Shown piece by piece: positions 48,715 to 57,708 of a stretch of DNA of 64,000 nucleotides. Origin of the DNA: Ruminococcaceae bacterium KH2T8 (GTDB taxonomy: Bacteria; Bacillota; Clostridia; Saccharofermentanales; Saccharofermentanaceae); the NCBI GenBank assembly GCA_900111435.1, contig FOIY01000003.1, positions 276,201 through 340,200 on the forward strand, in the 5' to 3' direction. A program made the position numbers and the translations under genes. The notes under the pieces are model-generated. The model was not told where the DNA came from, made no database searches, and saw nothing but the letters and a program-made list of their open reading frames with translations. How positions within the stretch are numbered: the stretch's first letter is position 1; every line of letters begins with the position of its first letter.

Positions 48715-49787
48715 ACTTCCTCCGAACCTGCTTTCTTTGAAGCCGCATCGATTATAAGTGCATCTATTATCTCATCGAGGTCACCCGCCAGGATCTCCTC
48801 GAGCTTATAAAGAGTAAGTCCGATCCTGTGATCGGTCACTCTTCCCTGATGATAATTATATGTTCTGATCCTCTCGGATCTGTCACCCGTTCCTACCTGA
48901 GATCTTCTCTCAGAGTCGAGCGCGTCCTTCTCGGCGCCCCTCGTCATCTCCCAAAGGCGCGACTGCAGGACCGCCATCGCCTTGTCCTTGTTCTTGTACT
49001 GCGACCTCTCGTCCTGACACTGTACGACGATACCCGTCGGTATATGCGTGATCCTTATCGCCGAGTCGGTCCTGTTGACGTGCTGACCGCCCGCACCCGA
49101 TGCACGGTATCTGTCGATACGAAGGTCCTTCGGGTCTATGACTACGTCCGAAGCTTCAGCCTGCGGCAGCACGGCGACGGTCGCCGTCGAAGTGTGGACG
49201 CGCCCGCCCGACTCCGTCACGGGGACTCTTTGTACCCTGTGGACACCGCTTTCGAACTTGAACCTGCTGTAAGCGCCTTTTCCTTCTATCTCGAATACGA
49301 GCTCCTTATAGCCGCCGAGCTCCGTATCGTTATAGTCGACGACATCGGCCGTATAGCCCATGCGCATCGCATAACCCTTATACATCTTAAAGAGCGTATC
49401 CGCAAAGAGCGCGGCTTCTTCTCCGCCTGCTCCCGCTCTGATCTCAATGATTACCGATCTTTCGTCCCTCGGGTCGCGCTCGCTTAAGAGCACCAGGAGC
49501 TTTTCCTCCGCTTCTGTTCTCTCGCGCTTTGCCTGATCGAGCTGCTCGGATGCAAGTTCATGCATCTCTGAGTCGCCGAGCTCCAAAAGTTCAAGCGCCT
49601 CCCTTTCGTCCTCACATGCCTTCTCCCAGGCCTTTATCGTCTCGACCTTCTCGGTGAGTTCACCAAGCTCGCGGCTCATATTCATGTAGCGCTCATTATC
49701 GGCTACTACCGCGGGATCAGACATCGCGGCGATGAGCTCGTCGTATCTTGCTTTTATCGAATCTGTCTTATGCTGATCGGGCTTCAT
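48711..49787 (-). CDS. prfA: Peptide chain release factor 1
   Basis: 358 residues, standard. SGAGGQHVNRTDSAIR carries the GGQ that triggers peptidyl-tRNA hydrolysis; RVPVTESGGRVHTSTATVAV contains the P-x-T tripeptide (here PVT) of RF1, reading UAA and UAG. The N-terminal helical domain and KAMAVLQSRLWEM region are typical. It overlaps the Sua5 fusion gene by 4 bp and its start overlaps the stop of the preceding membrane protein gene. No prmC gene is adjacent. Confidence 0.95.
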   Translation of the reverse strand: MKPDQHKTDSIKARYDELIAAMSDPAVVADNERYMNMSRELGELTEKVETIKAWEKACEDEREALELLELGDSEMHELASEQLDQAKRERTEAEEKLLVLLSERDPRDERSVIIEIRAGAGGEEAALFADTLFKMYKGYAMRMGYTADVVDYNDTELGGYKELVFEIEGKGAYSRFKFESGVHRVQRVPVTESGGRVHTSTATVAVLPQAEASDVVIDPKDLRIDRYRASGAGGQHVNRTDSAIRITHIPTGIVVQCQDERSQYKNKDKAMAVLQSRLWEMTRGAEKDALDSERRSQVGTGDRSERIRTYNYHQGRVTDHRIGLTLYKLEEILAGDLDEIIDALIIDAASKKAGSEEV

Positions 49788-50605
49788 TATTCCTCACTGT
49801 CACCATCATATGTTGAGAGATATTCGGATACCATGGACTCAAACGAACCAAGCGTGGTCTCGGCGGGCTCCGTTTCCATCTCCTGTGTTTCTTCTGCTAA
49901 AGACTCCTCTGCCGTAGTATATGTAGGAGCCGTAGCCATCATATCATTATAGTATCTTACCTGATCGACCGTGATCTGCTTTACGGCAGAAAGGATATCG
50001 ATCGAGAACTCCGCGCCCTTACTTTCAAGGTGCTCTGCCGGGATCACATGATCCTGCGACGAATTCCAGGGTGTAAACATCATGGTATCGTCATCACTGT
50101 ACATATGCACGGTAAGAAGGAGCCTGTTCCTGAAGAGCTCGATATTATCCTTGCCCTCGATGATCACCGGCACATGGTTGTCGACTGCGCAGTTATGCAG
50201 GAGCTCGATATGAGTCTCGCTCAATATGACCGACTTATCGACATAGATGAGCATAAAGCGCGGATAGTCCCTCGGGACCTCCTGATCAACGATATTTCCG
50301 TCCTCGTCATATTCGGTGAACGTCAGGCTGTGGGTATATACGGGAAGCGTATCAGATGTGATCTCCGCCTGCGAGAGAACCGTCATCTTAACGCTTTCGT
50401 TTACAAGTTCCTTCGGGGGAGTTCCGATATAGTAGATCATGTAATCTTCCTGCGCTATATCGGCTACGGCCGCCGCAAGATCGGTCTCGAGCTGAGCTGC
50501 CGCTCCGTCCTTCTTTGTCTTTTGAACGCCCGCCATCATAAGGAGCACCACGAAAGCGACCGCCACGAAGATAAGAACGATGACCCCTGTCTTTGATCTG
50601 TTCAT
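49787..50605 (-). CDS. Membrane-anchored protein of unknown function
   Basis: 272 residues. A single N-terminal membrane segment (about 8-26, VIVLIFVAVAFVVLLMMAG) is followed by a soluble domain (about 45-225) with alternating strands and helices (FMLIYVDKSVI, VPVIIEGKD, LLLTVHMYSDDD) and a Thr/Glu-rich tail that ends acidic. Topology is N-in, bulk outside. The family is not recognised. It is followed directly by prfA and preceded within 7 bp by the SseB-like gene, so it is co-transcribed with them. Confidence 0.6.
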   Translation of the reverse strand: MNRSKTGVIVLIFVAVAFVVLLMMAGVQKTKKDGAAAQLETDLAAAVADIAQEDYMIYYIGTPPKELVNESVKMTVLSQAEITSDTLPVYTHSLTFTEYDEDGNIVDQEVPRDYPRFMLIYVDKSVILSETHIELLHNCAVDNHVPVIIEGKDNIELFRNRLLLTVHMYSDDDTMMFTPWNSSQDHVIPAEHLESKGAEFSIDILSAVKQITVDQVRYYNDMMATAPTYTTAEESLAEETQEMETEPAETTLGSFESMVSEYLSTYDGDSEE

Positions 50606-50611
50606 CAGGTC

Positions 50612-51340
50612 TTAGTCTCCCTTGCGCTTAACGAGCGGGTTGATACCCTTGATCGCAGCCTGAGCATAGTCCTCGGTGATCGGGACGGTGATCGACGGCT
50701 GTGAATCCGTATAGGGCTTGATGTATCTGTTAAAGGTATCGCAGATATAGACGATCTCATCCTTGCTGCAGTCGGCATCGAGAACGAAGATCCATCCGGT
50801 GGACTCGTCATCCTTCTTTACAAAGAGCCTGACGTAGATAGCTTTTACCCTCTTGTCGTCCTCGAGAAATGCGCGCGCCTTATCCTCGAGCTCGGGCGGA
50901 TAGTGATCGGGCTCGCCGACCTTTACGTCCGATGGAGAATGTATCTGGTCATTTATCATCTTGAGCATCTCGGAGCCGAAGATAACTTCCTCGGAGCCGG
51001 GATTTACTACCATTCCGTCAAGCCTTAGATCAGGAGCGAGCACGCACTCCAGAAGGTCCTCGAACTTTGCTTCGACCGCCTTGACGTTCGGATCTTTCGT
51101 GAACTTCTTAAAGTCGTCGCTGTCGGAATATACAGCCAGGAATCTTCTCGCCTGCTCATCGCTTACGGCATGAAAAGACATGCTTCCGACTTCACCCGTA
51201 ACGGGGACAAGAAAACTCGATCTTGCAGCCTCGGATAAGACGTCGAGCATCAGCTGCTCCGACTTCATCTTATGCATCTTGCCCATCAGTTCCTTGAGCT
51301 TATCGTTATGAAGTTCTCCGTCAAAGAATATATCTGCCAT
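50612..51340 (-). CDS. SseB-like protein
   Basis: 242 residues, cytoplasmic. The N-terminal part (about 1-115) has the SseB features: an early LMLDVLSEAARSSFLVPV segment, AFYS-like FLAVYSDSDDFKKF, and VVNPGSEEVIFGSEML. The C-terminal part (about 125-240) resembles the SseB C-terminal domain (VKAIYVRLFVKKDDESTGWIFVLD). E. coli SseB was linked to serine sensitivity; the molecular role is unknown. It lies between the AEC transporter and the membrane-anchored unknown. Confidence 0.75.
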   Translation of the reverse strand: MADIFFDGELHNDKLKELMGKMHKMKSEQLMLDVLSEAARSSFLVPVTGEVGSMSFHAVSDEQARRFLAVYSDSDDFKKFTKDPNVKAVEAKFEDLLECVLAPDLRLDGMVVNPGSEEVIFGSEMLKMINDQIHSPSDVKVGEPDHYPPELEDKARAFLEDDKRVKAIYVRLFVKKDDESTGWIFVLDADCSKDEIVYICDTFNRYIKPYTDSQPSITVPITEDYAQAAIKGINPLVKRKGD

Positions 51341-51355
51341 CTTGTCTCCTTAATC

Positions 51356-52285
51356 TCACATAAACAGCTTGATACTCAGTGCCATCATGACGGGAAGCGT
51401 CGCTGCCATAAGTATCAACGTCAATACGACCGTCCTCGCGCAGAACTTCGGTGCGCAGTTATGCTTTTCGGAATACATAACGTTCATGGTGCCCGAAGGA
51501 AGCGCCGTCATGAGTACGAGCGTTATCATCGTAGCTCCCGAGATCTCGACATATCTTCGAACGATCAGGATCGCGCCGAGCATGAGCATCGGAAATACGA
51601 TAAGCCTTAAAGCCGCTACGGCATAAGACTTCGCATCGCAGAAGAGCTTCTTTATGTCGACTGTCGCGAGCGTGGATCCTAAGAGGATCATTGAGAGCGG
51701 AACGGTCATGTCACCTACGATATCGATCGTGTTGATGATAAATCCGGGCATTCTCCGGGGGATCACGAAGAGCACGATAGCCGCGACCGATGCGATCGAT
51801 ACGGGGTTTGCAAAGAGCTCCAGGGCCGTATGTCGCTTTCGAGATATGAGATGTACGCCGTATGTATAGAAGAACAGGTTGTAGACGAGGTTATAGATCG
51901 CGCCGAGCAGAAGACCCGCATTCCCGAGAAGTGAATACATGAGCGGCAGTCCGACAAAGCTCGTGTTCGCGAATACAGACAGCGTTACGAATACACGTCT
52001 TTCGCTGTCATCATTGGGGTGACCCTTGGTAAGGAGCCTTAATGCGATCAGCGTGCAGAGGTAGTAGGCACCTGCCGCGCCCGCCACAGCACCTATCGCC
52101 TTGAGCATCTCATTTGAATACTCGTACTGGCTCGAAGATATTATCGTAAACGGGAGCACCGCACGAAGAAGGATCTCCGTCATGGTACTTTGTGTTCTCT
52201 CGTCGACTATGCGACGCTTTCGTAATATAAAGCCGACCAGAATGGTTACGGCCATCTCAAAGAAGACTTTGTAAAGTTCTCTCAT
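51356..52285 (-). CDS. AEC family (auxin efflux carrier-like) transporter
   Basis: 309 residues with about ten hydrophobic segments in two halves, as usual for the family. Family features are FANTSFVGLPLMYSLLG in the first half and GDMTVPLSMILLGSTLA and ALPSGTMNVMYS in the second. Members export small carboxylates such as malate; the substrate is not predictable. It follows glpK by 12 bp and may be co-transcribed with it. Confidence 0.85.
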   Translation of the reverse strand: MRELYKVFFEMAVTILVGFILRKRRIVDERTQSTMTEILLRAVLPFTIISSSQYEYSNEMLKAIGAVAGAAGAYYLCTLIALRLLTKGHPNDDSERRVFVTLSVFANTSFVGLPLMYSLLGNAGLLLGAIYNLVYNLFFYTYGVHLISRKRHTALELFANPVSIASVAAIVLFVIPRRMPGFIINTIDIVGDMTVPLSMILLGSTLATVDIKKLFCDAKSYAVAALRLIVFPMLMLGAILIVRRYVEISGATMITLVLMTALPSGTMNVMYSEKHNCAPKFCARTVVLTLILMAATLPVMMALSIKLFM

Positions 52286-52297
52286 TGAGCTCTCTTA

Positions 52298-53848
52298 TCA
52301 CCTTTCATCCGCGGCTTGGGCCTGTGACGCCCTGACCGCTTTCTTATATTCCGCAAGAAGCGCCCTGGCCTGTTTCGAGGACCTTAAAGGCGAATAAGTC
52401 TTGCTGGAGTAATATAACCCTTTTATCTCTTCAAGTGAAGTGAAAAATCCCGTGGCAAGTCCCGACAGAAGCCCCACGCCCATCGCGGTCATCTCGTCAG
52501 ATCTTGCTCTCGTGATCGTTACTCCGAGAAGATCCGCCTGAAGCTGCATCAGGAATTCGCTGGCACATACGCCGCCGTCGACCTTCATGTGAGTTGAGAC
52601 TATACCCGTGTCGCTCATCATGAGATCTACGAGCTCGGTTACCTGATATGCGATCGACTCGACTCCCGCTCTTACTATGTGATTTCGTCCCGAGCCTCTC
52701 GTAAGGCCCGTTATCACGCCTCTCATATCGGGATCCCAGTACGGTGCGCCAAGGCCCGTAAAGGCCGGAACCAGATAGACTCCGCCGTTATCCTCGAGGG
52801 AATTGCAGACATCATCGCAGTCGGAAGGCTTATCGATGAGCCTCATCTCGTCCTTGAGCCAGCTTATGACCGACCCGCCCTGGAAGACGCTTCCTTCGAG
52901 CGCATATGTCGTCTTGCCGTCAATGGACCACGCGGCGGACGTCAGAAGTCCGTTGCTTGATATAACGGGCTTCTCGCCGATGTTCATCAATGTAAAGCAG
53001 CCCGTGCCGTAAGTCGTCTTCGTATCTCCCTCGTTAAAGCAGTTCTGACCGAAGAGCGCAGCTGCCTGATCTCCCGCGACGCCTCTTATGTGAACGCCGT
53101 TTAATGCCGTCAGAGCATCCGCTTCCTCGCGTGTAAATCCCGATCTGATGAGCTCGTCCTTATCAAGGCTTATCTCACCGAAATCGGAACACGACGGCAG
53201 CGGCTCGGCAAGGCAGTTCTTCGGGATCGCAAAGAGATCCAAGAGCCCCTTGTCGTACTTGAGCTCCGTGATATCAAAGAGCATCGTCCTCGAGCAGTTC
53301 GAGTAATCTGTCGCAAAGCTCTTACCGCCTGTCAAGCGATATACGAGGAATGAGTCGACCGTACCGAATAAGAGCTCGCCCGACAGCGCAGCCTTCTCGG
53401 TCCCGGGGACATTTTCGAGGATCCAGCGCATCTTCGTCGCCGAGAAATAAGGGTCGAGCTTCAGCCCCGTCTTTGCCGTGATATACGACTCGTGACCTTT
53501 AAGGACCTCGCGCCTGCAGATATCGGTCGTTCGCCTGCACTGCCATACGATCGCGTGATAAAGAGGCCTGCCGCTTCCCTTCTCGAAAGCGATCGTCGTC
53601 TCCCTTTGATTCGTGATCGCGATGCTGTCGATATTCCCCATGGCCAGCGGGTGCTCGATAAGAAGATCCGCCATGCACTTTAAGACGGAAGTAAAGATCT
53701 CCTCCGCGTCGTGCTCGACGAACCCGGGCTCGGGATAGTACTGCCTGATCGGCTGAGACTTTGACGGAATGAGCTCTCCCTTCTTATCCAAGAGGAAAGC
53801 TTTCGTAGATGTCGTACCCTGATCGACGGACAGTATGTAATCATCCAT
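52298..53848 (-). CDS. glpK: Glycerol kinase
   Basis: 516 residues, FGGY kinase. YILSVDQGTTSTKAFL is the phosphate loop; AITNQRETT and AIVWQCRRT lie in the glycerol site; LKLDPYFSATKMRW and GTVDSFLVYRLTGGK follow. The C-terminal half has TYGTGCFTLMN, and GGSVISWLKDE. Converts glycerol to glycerol-3-phosphate. No glpF, glpD or glpP is adjacent. A HPr-phosphorylation histidine was not located. Its neighbour upstream is malQ, 84 bp away. Confidence 0.94.
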   Translation of the reverse strand: MDDYILSVDQGTTSTKAFLLDKKGELIPSKSQPIRQYYPEPGFVEHDAEEIFTSVLKCMADLLIEHPLAMGNIDSIAITNQRETTIAFEKGSGRPLYHAIVWQCRRTTDICRREVLKGHESYITAKTGLKLDPYFSATKMRWILENVPGTEKAALSGELLFGTVDSFLVYRLTGGKSFATDYSNCSRTMLFDITELKYDKGLLDLFAIPKNCLAEPLPSCSDFGEISLDKDELIRSGFTREEADALTALNGVHIRGVAGDQAAALFGQNCFNEGDTKTTYGTGCFTLMNIGEKPVISSNGLLTSAAWSIDGKTTYALEGSVFQGGSVISWLKDEMRLIDKPSDCDDVCNSLEDNGGVYLVPAFTGLGAPYWDPDMRGVITGLTRGSGRNHIVRAGVESIAYQVTELVDLMMSDTGIVSTHMKVDGGVCASEFLMQLQADLLGVTITRARSDEMTAMGVGLLSGLATGFFTSLEEIKGLYYSSKTYSPLRSSKQARALLAEYKKAVRASQAQAADER

Positions 53849-53932
53849 ATCCCTTGACCGTTCCCTTTCGCGCTTTTAATAACGACGGGCGGTCCTTTCA
53901 AGTCGGGCCGCCGCGCCTTTCGTAGTCTTACT

Positions 53933-55480
53933 TTATCTTCTGTAGAGCCTGTTGAGGTTCCTGTACCACTCGACATCGATGCCGTCCAGATCCTCCTTCG
54001 AGAACCTTACCTGCCAGTTGCCGGTAGCGGTTCCGGGGATATTGATCCTCGTGTCGCCGCCGTAACCGAGCTGATCCTGGATCGGTATGATCGTGCAGTC
54101 GGCGTGGCTCATCCAAAGTGTCTTGATTATCGCCCTTATGGAGCCGCTCCTCGTGCCGCCGTCACCCCAGTTATTGCCTTCAAAACCGCAGTACTTGAGG
54201 CACTCGGCTCTCTCGTCTTCCTTAGCTTCCCACAGCCAACCGAGCATCGTATTGTTGTCGTGCGTGCCCGTGTAGGCAACGGAGTTCTTCGGGTAGTTAT
54301 GCGGCAGATATCCGCTGTCTTCCCAGGGATTAAAGCCGAACTGCATGACCCTCATGCCGGGAAGTCCGCTCGCCTCCATAAAGGCATCGAGATCGGGAGT
54401 CTTCTCTCCGAGGTCCTCGGCTATGAGCCTGCTGCTGTCTCCGAACTTCTTATTAAGGACATCGAAGAACTCAAGTCCCGGGCCCTTTACCCACTCGCCG
54501 ACCCTTGCGGTCTTTGACTCGGAAGGAACCTCCCAGTAGGAGCTGAATGCCCTGAAGTGGTCGATCCTTAAGATATCGTAGAGTTTGTAGTTCTCCTCGA
54601 TCCTGCTCATCCACCATGCATACTTTGTCTTCTTGTGCTTCTCCCAGTCGTAGATGGGATTGCCCCAGAGCTGACCGTCCTCACAGAAATAATCGGGAGG
54701 TACGCCCGCTACTTTCTCGAAGATATAAGCGGTCTCGGGGATCTCATCGTCCTCGTCCTTCTTCTTTATCTTCTTGCCGGGCTTTGCCATCTTGAACATC
54801 TCGCGGCCGGCCCATACGTCAGCCGAATCGCACGAAACGTAGATAGGCATGTCACCTATGATCTTTATGCCGTTATTGTTGATCTCGGCCTTTATCTCCT
54901 GCCACTCGGTAGTAAAGAGATACTGCACAAAAGCGTGGAACAGGTAATTGGGATCGTCCTTAAGCTTCTCGACTGCTTCTTTCTTGTAGTCTTTGAGGTC
55001 CTGATCGTCCCACTGCCACCATGCGCGCTGCCAGTACATATCCTTGGCAGTCTGGTAAGCTGCGACGTCTCTTGCCCACTTATTCTCGTCGAGGAACTTA
55101 TTTACCTCAGCCTTGAGATTGTCGTCCACCCTTGAGAACGCGAGGCGGAGCATCTTCTCCCTCTCCACGCGGAGGTAATCGTAATCGATCCTCCACTTAT
55201 TGACGTTATATTCCTGAGCTACGACCTCACCGGCATTAAGAAGTCCCTTCTTCATAAGCCTTCTGGGATCGATAAAGAGCCAGTTGCCGGCAAAAGCCGA
55301 AAAGCTCTGATACGGCGAATCTCCGGACCCCGGGTACGAGAAAGGCAACACCTGCCAGTACTTCATTCCCTCTTCCTTAAGCTGTCTGCTGAAAGCTACC
55401 GCCTCTTCGCCAAAGACTCCGATACCGAACGGTCCGGGCAGCGATGCGATATGCATCAGCACTCCTCCTCCACGCTCCAT
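53933..55480 (-). CDS. malQ: 4-alpha-glucanotransferase (amylomaltase)
   Basis: 515 residues, GH77. The start is RGGGVLMHIASLPGPFGIG, the family's N-terminal signature. Catalytic regions: LRIDHFRAFSSYW (nucleophile aspartate), SRLIAEDLGEKTPD (acid/base glutamate) and YTGTHDNNTMLGW (third aspartate). It moves glucan segments between maltooligosaccharides in maltose or glycogen metabolism. It is upstream of glpK in the same direction and no other maltose gene is present here. Confidence 0.95.
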   Translation of the reverse strand: MERGGGVLMHIASLPGPFGIGVFGEEAVAFSRQLKEEGMKYWQVLPFSYPGSGDSPYQSFSAFAGNWLFIDPRRLMKKGLLNAGEVVAQEYNVNKWRIDYDYLRVEREKMLRLAFSRVDDNLKAEVNKFLDENKWARDVAAYQTAKDMYWQRAWWQWDDQDLKDYKKEAVEKLKDDPNYLFHAFVQYLFTTEWQEIKAEINNNGIKIIGDMPIYVSCDSADVWAGREMFKMAKPGKKIKKKDEDDEIPETAYIFEKVAGVPPDYFCEDGQLWGNPIYDWEKHKKTKYAWWMSRIEENYKLYDILRIDHFRAFSSYWEVPSESKTARVGEWVKGPGLEFFDVLNKKFGDSSRLIAEDLGEKTPDLDAFMEASGLPGMRVMQFGFNPWEDSGYLPHNYPKNSVAYTGTHDNNTMLGWLWEAKEDERAECLKYCGFEGNNWGDGGTRSGSIRAIIKTLWMSHADCTIIPIQDQLGYGGDTRINIPGTATGNWQVRFSKEDLDGIDVEWYRNLNRLYRR

Positions 55481-55492
55481 AAACTTCCTCCT

Positions 55493-55520
55493 TTGCGACT
55501 TCGCCGCAAACTGATATAAT
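55493..55520 (+). promoter_or_regulatory. Promoter of prfC
   Basis: TTGCGA (55493-55498) and TATAAT (55515-55520) are 16 bp apart, 56 bp before the ATG of prfC. The same gap holds the malQ start on the other strand, so expression is divergent. Confidence 0.7.
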
Positions 55521-55575
55521 AGTTTGGCTTTATTTCAAAAAACCACTTTGTATATTATAACATTACCGAGGTGCA

Positions 55576-57198
55576 ATGATGAATTATTCTACAGAGGAAG
55601 AGATCAAGAGAAGACGTACTTTCGCTATCATATCTCACCCCGATGCCGGTAAGACGACCATGACCGAGAAGCTCCTTCTCTACGGAGGCGCTATCCATAT
55701 GGCAGGTTCCGTCAAGGCTCGAAAGGCTGCACGCCACGCCACATCCGACTGGATGGAGATCGAGAAGCAGAGAGGTATCTCCGTAACATCTTCGGTAATG
55801 CAGTTCAACTACGACGGCTACTGCATCAATATCCTCGATACCCCCGGTCACCAGGACTTCTCCGAGGACACATACCGTACGCTCTGCGCGGCCGATGCGG
55901 CAGTCATGCTCCTCGACGGCGCGAAGGGTGTCGAGGCACAGACCATCAAGCTCTTCCACGTATGCCGTAACAGAGGCGTGCCGATCTTCACGTTCATCAA
56001 CAAGATGGACCGTGCGGCAAAGAATCCTTTCGATCTTATCGACGAGCTCGAGAAGGTCCTCGGCATCCGCTCCACTCCCGTCAACTGGCCTATCGGTACG
56101 GACGGTGACTTCGAGGGCGTATTCGAAAGGCAGTCAGGCGAGGTCCTCCTCTTCGACTCCTCTAATCAGGACCACGGTGCATCCATGGTAAAGCAGGCAG
56201 TCGCAGGTATCGACGACCCCAAGCTCAAGGAACTCATGAGCCCCGTTCACTACGAGACTCTCCGTAACGATATCGAGCTCCTTGACATGGCAGGCGACGA
56301 ATTCGACCTTGAGAAGATCCTCGCAGGTCAGCTCACACCCGTATTCTTCGGATCCGCGATCACGAACTTCGGTGTCGAGACATTCCTCAAGCACTTCCTC
56401 GAGATCGCTCCCATGCCTCAGCCTCACCACGTATCCGACGAGATCGCGGTAGTTGAGCCCACGGACGAGATGTTCTCCGGATTCGTATTCAAGATCCAGG
56501 CTAACATGGATCCCAACCACAGAGACCGCATGGCTTTCATGAGGATCTGCTCCGGTAAATATGAGAAGAATATGTCCGTTAACCACATGAGACTCGGCAA
56601 GAAGATCACTCTCGCCCAGCCCCAGCAGTTCATGGCACAGGACAGAAATATAGTAGAAGACGCATATGCGGGCGACATCATCGGTGTATTCGATCCCGGT
56701 CACTTCCGTATCGGCGATACGCTCATCTCCTCGAACCGCAAGTTCGAGTTCGACCCGATCCCCGTCTTCCCTCCCGAGAACTTCGCGAAGGTCCAGCCCA
56801 AGGACTCCATGAAGCGAAAGCAGTTCCTCAAGGGTATCGAGCAGCTCTCCGAGGAAGGTGCCGTTCAGCTCTATAAGCAGCCTGACATCGGTACCGAGAC
56901 ATACATCATGGGCGTTGTCGGTATCCTCCAGTTCGACGTCCTCGAGTACCGCCTCAAGGGTGAGTACGGCGTAGATATCTTAAGGACACCCCTTAACTAC
57001 CGCCTCGCAAGGTGGGTCAAGAGCGACGCGGATCCCGCCTTCGACTACCACGACCTGACGCTGACATCGACATCGATGCTCGTCCTCGATCGTGACGACG
57101 AACCGGTGGTCCTCTTCGAGTCCGACTGGGCCGTCGACTGGGCCGTCGACCACAACGAAGCACTAAAGCTCAGGTTCGAGGATATCCACAGTAAGTAA
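55576..57198 (+). CDS. prfC: Peptide chain release factor 3
   Basis: 540 residues. GTPase motifs: ISHPDAGKTTMTEKLLLYGGAI (G1), DTPGHQDFSEDTYRTL (G3), FINKMDR (G4). Domains II and III follow as in EF-G-like factors (FVFKIQANMDPNHRDRMAFMRI; ENFAKVQPKDSMKRKQF). RF3 recycles RF1 and RF2 from the ribosome after peptide release. It is a single-gene unit with its own promoter and terminator. The start follows GAGGTG, with two ATG codons in a row. Confidence 0.95.
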   Translation: MMNYSTEEEIKRRRTFAIISHPDAGKTTMTEKLLLYGGAIHMAGSVKARKAARHATSDWMEIEKQRGISVTSSVMQFNYDGYCINILDTPGHQDFSEDTYRTLCAADAAVMLLDGAKGVEAQTIKLFHVCRNRGVPIFTFINKMDRAAKNPFDLIDELEKVLGIRSTPVNWPIGTDGDFEGVFERQSGEVLLFDSSNQDHGASMVKQAVAGIDDPKLKELMSPVHYETLRNDIELLDMAGDEFDLEKILAGQLTPVFFGSAITNFGVETFLKHFLEIAPMPQPHHVSDEIAVVEPTDEMFSGFVFKIQANMDPNHRDRMAFMRICSGKYEKNMSVNHMRLGKKITLAQPQQFMAQDRNIVEDAYAGDIIGVFDPGHFRIGDTLISSNRKFEFDPIPVFPPENFAKVQPKDSMKRKQFLKGIEQLSEEGAVQLYKQPDIGTETYIMGVVGILQFDVLEYRLKGEYGVDILRTPLNYRLARWVKSDADPAFDYHDLTLTSTSMLVLDRDDEPVVLFESDWAVDWAVDHNEALKLRFEDIHSK

Positions 57199-57207
57199 AG
57201 CGAAAGA

Positions 57208-57244
57208 AACGCTGCCCGCCGTAGACGCGGACAGCGTTTTTGTT
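57208..57244 (+). terminator. Rho-independent terminator of prfC
   Basis: AAACGCTG pairs with CAGCGTTT, with an inner GC-rich stem; TTTTTGTTTG follows, about 10 bp after the stop. Confidence 0.88.
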
Positions 57245-57351
57245 TGCGCCGGCGCCGGAGGGCTAGGTGGTGGCGGTGGCTTTCTCGGCACGCCTCACTT
57301 TCGTACAGCCGGCGACTTTCGAGAGTCATGGTCTCGTCATCCCACTAATGC

Positions 57352-57617
57352 TATTACCATTTACACGTCCAAAATTCGAAAAACGGTAGTGAAATGGTAA
57401 TGAAGACCGCGCATAAATTCTGACCGCGAAAGGAAGCGCCGAACGGGACAGAGCGGCCGGGGCGCGAAAACAACCGGCACGGGATCGGCTGTGCAAAAGC
57501 CCATGGACAAATGCCCGGACAAATCACTTCTGATTTGTCCATGTGTTTGTCTGCGGAAAGGCCCACTACCAAATCGACGGACAAACTTGAGTGGATTTGG
57601 TAGTGTATTTGTCCATG
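57352..57617. repeat. Three four-word units between convergent genes
   Basis: Unit at 57502: forward CATGGACAAA (57502) and CCCGGACAAA (57514), reverse TTTGTCCATG (57534) and TTTGTCTGCG (57546). Unit at 57564, exactly 62 bp on: forward CACTACCAAA (57564) and GACGGACAAA (57576), reverse TTTGGTAGTG (57596) and TTTGTCCATG (57608). In both, the first forward and first reverse words are exact complements though the words differ. A third, slightly shorter unit begins at 57352 (TATTACCATT, CACGTCCAAA, AACGGTAGTG, AATGGTAATG). About 100 bp of plain GC-rich sequence lies between. Confidence 0.85.
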
Positions 57618-57649
57618 AAGCCCGTCCCCACTCGCGGCGCGCCCGCCAC

Positions 57650-57692
57650 ACAAAAAGACCCGAGCCGTACATCGCGACCCGGGCCTCGGTTT
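57650..57692 (-). terminator. Imperfect terminator of the AGCS symporter gene
   Basis: ACCCGAGCC and GGCCTCGGT pair with bulges; on the minus strand CTTTTTGTG follows. It lies 17 bp beyond the stop. Confidence 0.5.
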
Positions 57693-57708
57693 TGCAGTTA
57701 AACTTAGA

